DNA from: Caballeronia sordidicola
Lineage (GTDB): Bacteria > Pseudomonadota > Gammaproteobacteria > Burkholderiales > Burkholderiaceae
Direction: 5' to 3'
Assembly (NCBI RefSeq): GCF_001544455.2
Contig: NZ_FCOC02000006.1
Coordinates: forward strand, 213,845 to 277,844
DNA: 64,000 nt
A program made the position numbers and the translations under genes. Of this stretch, positions 54,939-63,556 are shown in pieces; the stretch's first letter is position 1; each line of letters opens with the position of its first letter. Below the pieces are notes generated by a model. It was given only the letters and a program-made list of their open reading frames with translations. It was not told the origin of the DNA and searched no databases.

Positions 54939-56116
54939 AGTGTTTCCTGAGAGGTTGTGTCGAGCAGATGATTGTGTTCGCCAAGCCCCGGCGCCCGGCC
55001 AATATTGTCAGGGCGCACTCCCCCAAACGATATGGGCAGGCCGACCACGGTGGCCGCGTCGTCGGAGGTACGTCTGAGGATATCGAGCGCCTGCGTCTGC
55101 TCGTGGCCAACCACCTGATCGATGCTCTGTATCGGGCCGCAGGGAATGCCGGCGGTATCGAGCGTATCGAGCCAGTACGACGCGGGCTTCGCGCGAAAAG
55201 CTTCCTGCAGCAATTCGATCAGTGCAACGCGATTGCTTACGCGCGCGCCGTTCGTGATGAAACGGGAATCGTCGGCGAGCGCGGGAACGCCTAGCACCGC
55301 GCAGAGCTTGCGGAACAGGCCGTCGTTGCCGACCGCGACCATGATGGTCGCGTCGGCGCAGTCGAACGCCTGATGCGGGACGATGCCGGCGGTGCCGGAA
55401 CCCCATCGTCCGGGCAATGCGCCACAGGCGAGGTAATCGGCGATCTGCATGCCGCCCCAACTAAGCGCCGTTTCGTATAGCGAGACATCCACGAGTTCGC
55501 CCGCGCCGGTCAATTGCCGCCGAAAGAGCGCGGCCAGCACGCCGACGGCGGCCCAGAGTCCCGTGCCCATGTCGTTGATCGATACCGGAATGCGGCTCGC
55601 CGGTTGACCAGGACCGCCCATGAAACTCATCAATCCACCCAGCGCCTGCACCAGCGGATCGTAGCCGGGCTTCTCGCGCAGCGGTCCCACCGTGCCGAAC
55701 GCGCCGAGGTTGCAGTAGACGAGCGAAGGTTTGTCGGCCATCAGTTGCGCTGCACCCAGACCGTACTTTTCAACGCCGCCTGCTCTCAGGTTTTGCAGCA
55801 CGACATCCGCGCGCCGCTCGATCAGTCCCTTCAGCAACGTCGCTTCCTCCGGGTTGCTCAGCGACATCGAGATGCTCGACTTGCCGTGGTTGATCGCGTG
55901 GAAGAGGGCGGCGGCGCCGTCGATGAAAGGAGGACCCCAGTCGCGCGCGTAGTCCCCTTTTCCGGCGTTCTCGATCTTGATCACCTGCGCGCCGAGCGAG
56001 CCGAGGATCATGCCCGCGTAAGGCGCGGCGAGACTGTGGCCAATCTCGACCACGCAAATTCCGGCAAGCGGCAAGGGCTTGTGCTGCCTGGTTTGCACAG
56101 TAACGTCCTCACTCAT
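54935..56116 (-). CDS. CaiB/BaiF-family CoA-transferase
   Basis: 393 residues from ATG 56116, which overlaps the HyuB stop by 8 bases; a longer frame exists but lacks family features. Class III CoA-transferase: VVEIGHSLAAPYAGMILGSLGAQVIKIE, INHGKSSISMSL, and Asp153 in GYDPLVQALGG, the position of the aspartyl nucleophile. It would move CoA from a donor (succinyl- or acetyl-CoA) to the pathway acid, supplying the thioester for the crotonase and lyase. Confidence 0.92.
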   Translation of the reverse strand: MSEDVTVQTRQHKPLPLAGICVVEIGHSLAAPYAGMILGSLGAQVIKIENAGKGDYARDWGPPFIDGAAALFHAINHGKSSISMSLSNPEEATLLKGLIERRADVVLQNLRAGGVEKYGLGAAQLMADKPSLVYCNLGAFGTVGPLREKPGYDPLVQALGGLMSFMGGPGQPASRIPVSINDMGTGLWAAVGVLAALFRRQLTGAGELVDVSLYETALSWGGMQIADYLACGALPGRWGSGTAGIVPHQAFDCADATIMVAVGNDGLFRKLCAVLGVPALADDSRFITNGARVSNRVALIELLQEAFRAKPASYWLDTLDTAGIPCGPIQSIDQVVGHEQTQALDILRRTSDDAATVVGLPISFGGVRPDNIGRAPGLGEHNHLLDTTSQETL

Positions 56117-57839
56117 GCGCGACAGCCAGCGCCGGCGTGTCTTCAGGCTCGACGTTGTACAGCCGTCGCGCGGCGTCCGCGCTGATGTAGCCGTCGGCAA
56201 TGTCGCCGATAACCCGTTCGCGCTCGCGCTCGAGCGGATCGCCGTAACCGCCGCTGCCCGCGGGCTGCACGATCACACGCTCGCCGCGCCGGACCACGGT
56301 CTGGCCGCCCTTGGCCGCAACAGTCGTGGTGGTGCCATCGGTTTTCTCGACGCTGCAAAGAAACGGGGTTCCCGCAAGACCGCCGAAATGTCCTTCGGGC
56401 GCGGAGCGGCCCCGTTCGCCGGAGACGGTGAAGGTGGCTTCGTCGTAGTCGACGCGATACACCCGGCGCGAGGTCAATCCGCCCCGATACCGCCCAGCGC
56501 CTCCCGTGTCCGCCACGAGGGACCATTCTTCGAGCAGGAGCGGCGAGCTGCGTTCGATCATCTCCACCGACTGGCTGCCGGCATTGCCCACATAGACGCG
56601 AATGCCGCTCACGCCGTCCTTGTCTGCGCGTGCGCCCATGCCGCCGGCGTGGACGTCGTGCATGGTGACGAATGCTTGTCCCGTTTGCTCGACGCGCGCG
56701 GCGTTCGTATCGCGTCCGCTGAAAATGCCGGCGCAGGACGCACAGTTGCTCTGCCCGACAATGCGCTCCGGAATCGCGGGCGCAAGCGCCTTCAACAGCA
56801 GATCGATCACGCGTGGCGATGTTTCGGTGTTACCCGACACGACCGAGGCCGGATACTGGCAGTTCAACACGCTTCCTTCAGGCGCGATGATCGTGACCGG
56901 CCTGTAGCAACCCTGATTGATTGGAATGCTGATGTCGGTGATTGCCTTGACGGTGAACCACGTGCTGTTGCACGTCACCGACAATGGGCAGTTGATGCCG
57001 CCGCGCACTTGCGCGCCGGTGCCCGTATAGTCGAACGTCACGTGGTCGTCGGCAACGGTGATCTTGACTTTCAGCAGCGGGCGCTCCTGCTTCCAGCCAT
57101 GCGCCTCTATAGGATCGAGATATTCCTCTGCCTCGTAAGTTCCGTTCGGAATCCTGCCGATAGCCGCGCGGATCAGCTTCTCTGAATGGTCGAGGCTCTG
57201 GCTCATGGCGGCACGCAGATCGGCGACGCCGTATTTGTCGACGAGATCGACAAGACGGCGCTCGCCCACGAACGTACCTGCGTACTGCGCCTGGATGTCG
57301 AGCAGCAATTCGTGCGAATTGCGGCTGTTGCGGCTCAGGATTTCCAGCACGTCACGCACCGGCTTGTCGTCGCGATACAAGCGCACGGGCGGAATGCGGA
57401 TGCCTTCTGCGAATACATCCCACGTGGTGACCGTATAACTGCCCGGCGACTGGCCGCCAATGTCCGTCCAGTGGCCGCGGGTCATGACAAACGCGACGAT
57501 CTCCTCGCCCACGAACACCGGCCGCGTGAACTGCACGTCGGGCTGGTGATTGCCGCCGCCCACATACGCGTCGTTGCTCACGATCACGTCGCCGGGGCGA
57601 AGATTTTCGCGGCCGATCGCTTCAACGGAAACGCGCGTGGAGATGACGGCGGAGCCGAGCATCGTGGGAATGTCGTTGCCCTGGGCCACGAGTTGCATCT
57701 CGGCGTCGAAGATCGCGGCGGACGAATCGCCGCTTGCGTGCATGAGCGGGCTGCCGGCGGTGCGCATCATCGCGATCTTCATTTCACGCGCGATGGCAAA
57801 AAGACTGCTGCGAATAATTTCGTAGGTAACGATATCCAT
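56109..57839 (-). CDS. hydantoinase B/oxoprolinase-family protein (HyuB-like)
   Basis: 576 residues. Family blocks: AREMKIAMMRTAGSP, GDVIVSNDAYVGGGNH, HWTDIGGQSPGS, DYTGTGAQVRGGINCP and near the end GGLTSRRVYRV and GSGGYGDP. In this superfamily HyuA and HyuB form an ATP-dependent complex; known members hydrolyse N-methylhydantoin or 5-oxoproline, or carboxylate acetone/acetophenone. Starts 2 bases after hyuA ends. Substrate unknown. Confidence 0.92.
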   Translation of the reverse strand: MDIVTYEIIRSSLFAIAREMKIAMMRTAGSPLMHASGDSSAAIFDAEMQLVAQGNDIPTMLGSAVISTRVSVEAIGRENLRPGDVIVSNDAYVGGGNHQPDVQFTRPVFVGEEIVAFVMTRGHWTDIGGQSPGSYTVTTWDVFAEGIRIPPVRLYRDDKPVRDVLEILSRNSRNSHELLLDIQAQYAGTFVGERRLVDLVDKYGVADLRAAMSQSLDHSEKLIRAAIGRIPNGTYEAEEYLDPIEAHGWKQERPLLKVKITVADDHVTFDYTGTGAQVRGGINCPLSVTCNSTWFTVKAITDISIPINQGCYRPVTIIAPEGSVLNCQYPASVVSGNTETSPRVIDLLLKALAPAIPERIVGQSNCASCAGIFSGRDTNAARVEQTGQAFVTMHDVHAGGMGARADKDGVSGIRVYVGNAGSQSVEMIERSSPLLLEEWSLVADTGGAGRYRGGLTSRRVYRVDYDEATFTVSGERGRSAPEGHFGGLAGTPFLCSVEKTDGTTTTVAAKGGQTVVRRGERVIVQPAGSGGYGDPLERERERVIGDIADGYISADAARRLYNVEPEDTPALAVAHE

Positions 57840-57841
57840 GT

Positions 57842-59893
57842 TCAGGCCGCCAGTTCGATCACAAGGTTCAGGGCTTCATCCACAACAGCGTTCTGCGCCG
57901 TTTTCAGCACCGCGCAACTGCTGTGCTCCTCAATGACAGCAGGCCCCTCCACGCGCGCGCCGACCGCAAGCGCGCTGCGCTGATAGACGGGCAGGGCGTG
58001 CTTCGCGCCATCGAAATAGACTTCGCGCGTGGCCTTCGGTTTGAGTCCGGACGCCGCGGCCTTGGCGGATTGAGCAACCCCGCCGCGCCAGCCGGTTTGC
58101 GTGACGATCTGCATGCGCAGGTTCGCGACGACGATGGGCTTGTCGGCGCTCACGAAATTCCACAGGCGTTGATGCGCCGCTTCGAAACCGCCCGCGAGCG
58201 CGTGGCACAAGCCTTCGGCATGACCCTGCACTTCGACGGTGATGACATCGGGTTGCCCGGCATAGCGGCAATCCGCAAGACGCACGATACGAGCGCTTTC
58301 AGGATCGACGTCGAGCCTGCGAAGCTCGGTTGCACCGAGTTCGAGGAGTTCGGAGAATTGCGAGAAAAGCGTGGTGTCGTCGAGATGATCGAGGTCTCGT
58401 TCAACCGGGCGCTGATAGTCGTATTGCTGATCTGCGACCGTCATGCCGAACGCGCTGAACAAACCCGGAAGCGGAGGAATCACCACGCGGCGAATGCCCA
58501 TTTGCTGCGCGAGATCCAGTGCGTGGACCGGACCCGCGCCGCCGTAGCAGATATAAGAGAACTCGCGCGGATCGTAGCCGCGCTCGACCGTCATGATGCG
58601 AATGGCTTGCGCCATCAGCGCGTTGGCAACGGAGCGCACCGTCTGCGCCGCTTCGAGCACGCTCATGCCGAGCGGCTTCGCCACGCGTTCTTCCACCACA
58701 CGATACGCGGCCTTTGCATCGAGCCTGAATTCGCCGCCAAGAAAGCTTTCCGGATCGATGTAACCCAACACGAGATTGCAGTCCGTCACGGTGGCGCGCT
58801 CCCCGCCACGGCCGTAGCAGGCCGGTCCCGGATCGGCGCCCGCGCTCTCCGGTCCAATGCGCACGCCGCCGCCTGCGTCGATCCATACAATCGAGCCGCC
58901 GCCCGCGCCGACCGAATCGATGTCGATACTCGGGCTTCGCACCGCGTACGTATGCAACAGGCTCTTGTTGCGCAATTCGGGCCGGAACTCGCGGATGAGC
59001 GAGACATCGAACGTGGTGCCGCCCATGTCGCCCAGAATCGCGTTACGCAGGCCGCTTTTTTCGCAACTGCGAATGGCCGCGCTGACGCCGCCGGCGGGAC
59101 CGGATTCGAGCAATACGATAGGCCGGTCCGCAACCACCGCCGTGCTCGCGAGGCCACCGTTCGACTGCATGAAGAGCAGCTTGCCGTTGAAGCCGAGATC
59201 GCCGAGAGCGTGGCCGAGACGCTCGATGTATCGCCCGCAAACGGGCCCGAGCATGGCGTTGATGACGGTCGAACTCGTGCGCTCGTACTCCATGACTTCG
59301 GGATTGACGTCGTGCGATGCACAGATGAACCGGTCCGGCAGCAGCCGCCGCAATGTCTCGACGGCTTCGCGTTCGTGCTGCGGATTCACGTGTGCATGCA
59401 GGAAGGAAACTGCGACCGCCTCCACGTCGGAGTCGCGGATCATGGCGGCCAGATCGTTCAGTTCGCTGCGCTGCAACGGTGCTTCAATGTGTCCTTCGAA
59501 CGTCATGCGCTCGGTGACTTCCAGGCGCCAGCGGCGTTCAACAAGTGGACGCGGGTTATCGAACAAGAGGTCGTAGAGATCGGCCCGGTCATGCCGCGAT
59601 ACACGCCGCAATTCGAGGATGTCGCGAAAGCCGCGCGTGGTGATCAACGCGGTCTTCGCGCCCGTTCCTTCAACGACCATGTTGGTCGCCATGGTCGTGC
59701 CGTGCCCGAGAAACGACACGTCCGCGCTTGTCGAGCCCGATATCTCCAGGATGCGCCGGTAGCCTTCCATCGCGCCGACGACCCGGTCGCGGGGTGTGGT
59801 CGGGACCTTTGTCGACCAGACCTGGCCGCTTGCATCGTCCACCATGACAACGTCGGTGAAGGTGCCTCCCACGTCGATTCCAATTCTTCTCAC
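57842..59893 (-). CDS. hydantoinase A/oxoprolinase-family protein (HyuA-like)
   Basis: 683 residues from a GTG at 59893 (GVRRIGID pattern, read as Met), with GGAG upstream. ATP-binding hydantoinase A features: GIDVGGTFTDVV (4-15), LGHGTTMATNMVVEG, ALITTRGFRDILELRR, ESGPAGGVSAA and GDMGGTTFDVSLI. It phosphorylates or activates the substrate carbonyl for the partner HyuB. First gene of the six-gene operon, divergent from the LysR gene at 60058. Confidence 0.92.
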   Translation of the reverse strand: MRRIGIDVGGTFTDVVMVDDASGQVWSTKVPTTPRDRVVGAMEGYRRILEISGSTSADVSFLGHGTTMATNMVVEGTGAKTALITTRGFRDILELRRVSRHDRADLYDLLFDNPRPLVERRWRLEVTERMTFEGHIEAPLQRSELNDLAAMIRDSDVEAVAVSFLHAHVNPQHEREAVETLRRLLPDRFICASHDVNPEVMEYERTSSTVINAMLGPVCGRYIERLGHALGDLGFNGKLLFMQSNGGLASTAVVADRPIVLLESGPAGGVSAAIRSCEKSGLRNAILGDMGGTTFDVSLIREFRPELRNKSLLHTYAVRSPSIDIDSVGAGGGSIVWIDAGGGVRIGPESAGADPGPACYGRGGERATVTDCNLVLGYIDPESFLGGEFRLDAKAAYRVVEERVAKPLGMSVLEAAQTVRSVANALMAQAIRIMTVERGYDPREFSYICYGGAGPVHALDLAQQMGIRRVVIPPLPGLFSAFGMTVADQQYDYQRPVERDLDHLDDTTLFSQFSELLELGATELRRLDVDPESARIVRLADCRYAGQPDVITVEVQGHAEGLCHALAGGFEAAHQRLWNFVSADKPIVVANLRMQIVTQTGWRGGVAQSAKAAASGLKPKATREVYFDGAKHALPVYQRSALAVGARVEGPAVIEEHSSCAVLKTAQNAVVDEALNLVIELAA

Positions 59894-60057
59894 GCTGTCT
59901 CATCTCCACGGTTGCGGGTTTCGTGGCGCGGCGTTTGATCGGCTATGATCGAACGCCCGCCGTCATGCCCTGCTCATTGAATGGGATGAGTGTAGAGAGC
60001 TGCGGCGCGCACGGATAATGAAACCTTCCGATCACGTGAGACTGTGGAGTTATATCG

Positions 60058-60996
60058 GTGATAACCAGTATCGATGCAATCCTCAGGCGCTTGCGCGGCA
60101 GCCACATCGCCCTGCTGATTGCGCTCGACGACCACGGCTCGCTGCGTCGCGCAGCGCAGCAGGTGTCGCTGTCGCAACCTGCCACGACCAAATCCCTGCG
60201 CGAAATCGAGTCGATGTTCGGTGCCGAACTGTTCGCGCGATCACCGCGCGGCATTGTGGCCAATGAACTCGGCCGCTGCGTGATCCGTCACGCGCGCACG
60301 CTGCGCGCGGAAGTCGGCGCGTTGCGCGACGAGCTTGCCGCAATCATGCGCGGCAGGGGCGGCACGCTTGCCATTGGCGCCGTCATGGGCGCGGTCCCGG
60401 GTTGGCTCACACCCACGCTAAGGGCGCTGCGCGAAGAGGAACCGGATGTGTCCGTGGAAGTATGGGAGGACAACAGCGCGCGCCTGCTTTCCATGCTCGA
60501 CCAGCGCACGCTCGACCTTGTGCTTGGAAGGCCGAGCGTCAGCGTTCATCCGGAGGCTTACGACTTCATTCCCCTTGCGGTGGAAGAGATGTGCATTGTC
60601 GTGGATGGCGCCCACGAACTCGCGCGCAAGCCGGATGTCAGCTTGCAGGACATCGCGGGTAATCCGTGGATTGTGCCGCAGGCGCATCTCCCGCTGCGTT
60701 CGCTGCTGGAGCAGGTGTTCGAGGACGAAGGCTTGCCGTTTCCCGCTTACGCCACCGAGACCACGTCCACGTTCGCCACCCTTGCGTTGCTGCGTTCAGG
60801 CGATGGTGCGGTTGGCCTGATTCCCGTGCTCGTCGCGCAATATTTCGCGCAAGGCGGATTGATCGGCATACTGCCGATCAAGATTACGCGTACTGGCGCG
60901 CCTTACGGCATTGCTACGCGCAAGGGCGCGACGCTTACGCGCCCTGTGCAGATGTTCATCGATCTCTGCCGCGACCGGATTGATCAGCCGGGCTGA
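60058..60996 (+). CDS. LysR-family transcriptional regulator
   Basis: 312 residues from a GTG at 60058. Helix-turn-helix about 26-51 (GSLRRAAQQVSLSQPATTKSLREIE), effector domain from about 93 with a GbpR-like layout (GAVPGWLTPTLRALREEEPD). The interval to the divergent hyuA start is 164 bases; TTAT (60050-60053) and ATAA (60061-60064) form an inverted pair overlapping the GTG, possibly an autoregulatory site. Likely activator of the HyuAB operon. Confidence 0.92.
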   Translation: MITSIDAILRRLRGSHIALLIALDDHGSLRRAAQQVSLSQPATTKSLREIESMFGAELFARSPRGIVANELGRCVIRHARTLRAEVGALRDELAAIMRGRGGTLAIGAVMGAVPGWLTPTLRALREEEPDVSVEVWEDNSARLLSMLDQRTLDLVLGRPSVSVHPEAYDFIPLAVEEMCIVVDGAHELARKPDVSLQDIAGNPWIVPQAHLPLRSLLEQVFEDEGLPFPAYATETTSTFATLALLRSGDGAVGLIPVLVAQYFAQGGLIGILPIKITRTGAPYGIATRKGATLTRPVQMFIDLCRDRIDQPG

Positions 60997-61256
60997 GACA
61001 TTGCGATTCAGACACTGCCGGACTATCTGCAAGACCATATGCGTGCATGTCGACGCCATGGGTAAGCAGCTTGCATCGCGTATGGACGAGTCCTTATTGA
61101 CCTCGGCAAACGAAAACGAACCGTGAGGCAGAGATTCACGCGTTTCACCGTATTGCGATACTCTTCGATTGTTTCCTTCCACTGAGCTGTGCGAGCTTGT
61201 AAGCCAGGTTGTAAGCAAGCTTTCGCGCATTGCAGCAGCACTGAACAAGGACCATC

Positions 61257-62117
61257 ATGTCGACCGCTTCTCCCGATTCTTCCAATTCTCCAGTCTGGTT
61301 TATCACGGGTTGCTCGACCGGCTTCGGGCGGGAAATCGCACAGGCCGTGCTGGCGCGCGGCTGGCGTGCCGTCGTGACCGCACGGGACCCGGACAGCGTT
61401 GCCGACCTGGCGAATTCGCACGCCGGGCACGCGCTCGCGCTTAAGCTCGATGTCACTTCTCCAGATGCCGTGACCGCGGCGGTAGCCGAAGCGAAAGCCA
61501 GGTTCGGCCGTATCGACGTGCTCGTCAACAATGCCGGATACGGTTATCTGTCGGCAGTGGAAGAAGGTGAGGACAATGAAGTCCGCGCCATGTTCGAAGT
61601 CAATTTCTTCGGCGCGGTGAGCGCCATCAAGGCCGTCTTGCCTGTGATGCGTGAACAGGGCGCAGGACACATCGTCAATATCACGTCGGTTGGCGGGCTG
61701 GTCGGCAATCCGGGCAGCGGCTATTACGCTGCGACCAAATTTGCGTTGGAAGGCTTGGGCGAAGCACTCGCGCGCGAGACTTCCGGGTTGGGTATCAAGG
61801 TCACGACCGTGGAACCGGGACCATTCCGGACGGACTGGGCAGGGCGGTCGCTCAAACAGACCAGCAAGACCATCGATGCCTACGCGTCGATCGCTGGCAG
61901 GCGCCGGTCTGACATTGCCGCAAACAGCGGCCGCCAGCCGGGCGATCCGGTACGCGCGGCGCTGGCGATCATCGCGGCAGTCGAGGCGGACTCGCCGCCT
62001 TCGAACCTTGTACTCGGCAAACAAGGGCTTGGTGTGGTTCGCAAGAAACTCGCGGGGCTCATCAACGATCTGGACACGTGGGAAGCAACGACGCTTGGTG
62101 CGGACTTTCCCGACTGA
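61257..62117 (+). CDS. SDR family oxidoreductase
   Basis: 286 residues, slightly longer than classical SDRs and of the type that begins SPVWFITGCSTGFGREIA. Arg after the second strand (TARDPD) suggests NADP. NNAGYG, Ser in NITSVGG, Tyr-x3-Lys in YAATK, EPGPFRTDW. Substrate unknown. It stands alone, after a 260-base interval with no other gene. Confidence 0.9.
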   Translation: MSTASPDSSNSPVWFITGCSTGFGREIAQAVLARGWRAVVTARDPDSVADLANSHAGHALALKLDVTSPDAVTAAVAEAKARFGRIDVLVNNAGYGYLSAVEEGEDNEVRAMFEVNFFGAVSAIKAVLPVMREQGAGHIVNITSVGGLVGNPGSGYYAATKFALEGLGEALARETSGLGIKVTTVEPGPFRTDWAGRSLKQTSKTIDAYASIAGRRRSDIAANSGRQPGDPVRAALAIIAAVEADSPPSNLVLGKQGLGVVRKKLAGLINDLDTWEATTLGADFPD

Positions 62118-62267
62118 CATCTCTTGTCGTGCCGGGCGCGCTTGACGTGCATGGATGTACTTACGTCACCGATAGACCGGCATTCTGGCGAGGCTTGCTT
62201 TCGAGACGATGGCGAATGGACGCGGGCTTGAGTTCTGCGCACAGGGCAACGATGCATGAGGCGATGA

Positions 62268-62299
62268 CCGGGTCAGCCGCACGAAAGCAGCTAACCCGG
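62268..62299. terminator. hairpin between convergent SDR and rhodanese genes
   Basis: CCGGGT (62268-62273) and ACCCGG (62294-62299) are exact inverted repeats; AGC and GCT extend the stem inside after one mismatch. No T tract. Possible end of either transcript. Confidence 0.35.
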
Positions 62300-62310
62300 C
62301 GTTCGGCCGC

Positions 62311-63438
62311 TCAGGAGTTCAGCAGTTCCGGGACCTGTTTGAGTGGCCCTGTGCTCGCGCCGCTCGATGCATTTTCCAGCAGATGAACTTCCCATCCGCG
62401 CTGTTGCAGCCAGTAGGCGGTCGTGACGGCGCGGGTGCCGTCGTCATCGATCAACACTAGGCGCGCGCCGCGAGTCGCCACCGTGCGATGCGACACCGCG
62501 AGCAATTGTCCTCCCGGCGCCGAGATGGAACCCGCAACGTGACCGGCTTCGTACTCTTCGGCCGAGCGGATGTCGAGCAGATACGTCGTGCGTTTCGTTG
62601 TGTCGGCAAGCCACGCCTCGACGCCTTGTTGATTTACAGTCCTGATTTTTTGTCGTTCGCCGAGCGCCTGTGCGTGCTTTATGCCGAAGGCGGCCGCGCC
62701 GCTGCTGGCGGGCGCACGCTTCTCGCCGCCGGTCGCGAGCTCAAGCGTTGCCCGCGTCCAACCCGCAGTACCGTCCTCGAGAAAGGCGACGCGGTTCGGC
62801 ACTTGCGCGTCGATGAGCGTCTGCGCCCCGATGATCGCACGCGGAAGTCCGGCGCACGACACAACCACGAACGTGTCCGGATTGGGAACCTGATCCAGGA
62901 AGCGATACAGGATCTCTTCGCCCGGTGCGTTCACTGCGCCCGGCACGTGGCCACGCGCGAATTCGTCGCGGGTGCGCGTGTCGATCACGATGACATTCTC
63001 TTTCGCGTCGTACAGCTTCTTGAGTTGTTCGGCTTCGATTGACGGTGTACCGCGCAAATCGCGCACGCTCTCCGAAAAGATGATGCCGGGAATATCGAAC
63101 GTGGGCAGTCCGTTCAAGCCGTCCGCGGTCCACGCGGGAATGCCGCCGTTGAGGATGTTGATGTCGGTATAGCCAAGTCCTTCCAGTATGGCCGCGCCTT
63201 GTTCTGCTGCGTTGTCGCCATCATCGATAAGTACGAGCCGAACCGACTTTCGTGGGACGAAACGCTGTACGCCGCGCTCCAGGTTTTCGAGCGGCAGATT
63301 GGTGGCGAAGAGCGGGTGTCCTTTAGCGAACGCCTCCACCGACCTCAGATCGAGCAGCGCGAGTTCGTTTCCTGTGCCAAGGCCGCCTTCCGTTAACCAC
63401 GTTTGCAGCGTTGCGCGATGAATATGTCGAATGCTCAT
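62311..63438 (-). CDS. triple-domain rhodanese-like sulfurtransferase
   Basis: 375 residues in three rhodanese repeats: about 1-110, 130-240 and 265-355. Only the middle one keeps the active-site Cys (Cys195 in VVSCAGLPRA). The equivalent positions of the first and third are Asp in LVLIDDGDN (72-73) and LVLIDDDGT (331-333), so those are structural or regulatory. Rhodaneses carry persulfide sulfur between donors and acceptors such as cyanide or thiols. No signal peptide. The next gene, whose product is LLM-type, may supply or use sulfur compounds (weak inference). Confidence 0.9.
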   Translation of the reverse strand: MSIRHIHRATLQTWLTEGGLGTGNELALLDLRSVEAFAKGHPLFATNLPLENLERGVQRFVPRKSVRLVLIDDGDNAAEQGAAILEGLGYTDINILNGGIPAWTADGLNGLPTFDIPGIIFSESVRDLRGTPSIEAEQLKKLYDAKENVIVIDTRTRDEFARGHVPGAVNAPGEEILYRFLDQVPNPDTFVVVSCAGLPRAIIGAQTLIDAQVPNRVAFLEDGTAGWTRATLELATGGEKRAPASSGAAAFGIKHAQALGERQKIRTVNQQGVEAWLADTTKRTTYLLDIRSAEEYEAGHVAGSISAPGGQLLAVSHRTVATRGARLVLIDDDGTRAVTTAYWLQQRGWEVHLLENASSGASTGPLKQVPELLNS

Positions 63439-63556
63439 GATGATCTCTTGTTAAGTTATCTTGAATGATTTAGTGAAGCCAACATAGAGTAAAAGCGAAC
63501 CGACAGCAAACTCAACGAAGCGATTGCGGGATCGTTATTCTGAATACCGCGACACG

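Noticed and set aside
57923..59938. A very long open frame on the plus strand (671 codons) antisense to hyuA
   Set aside because: Composition is Arg/His/Ala-rich with no family motif, and it mirrors the codon periodicity of the well-supported HyuA gene on the other strand.
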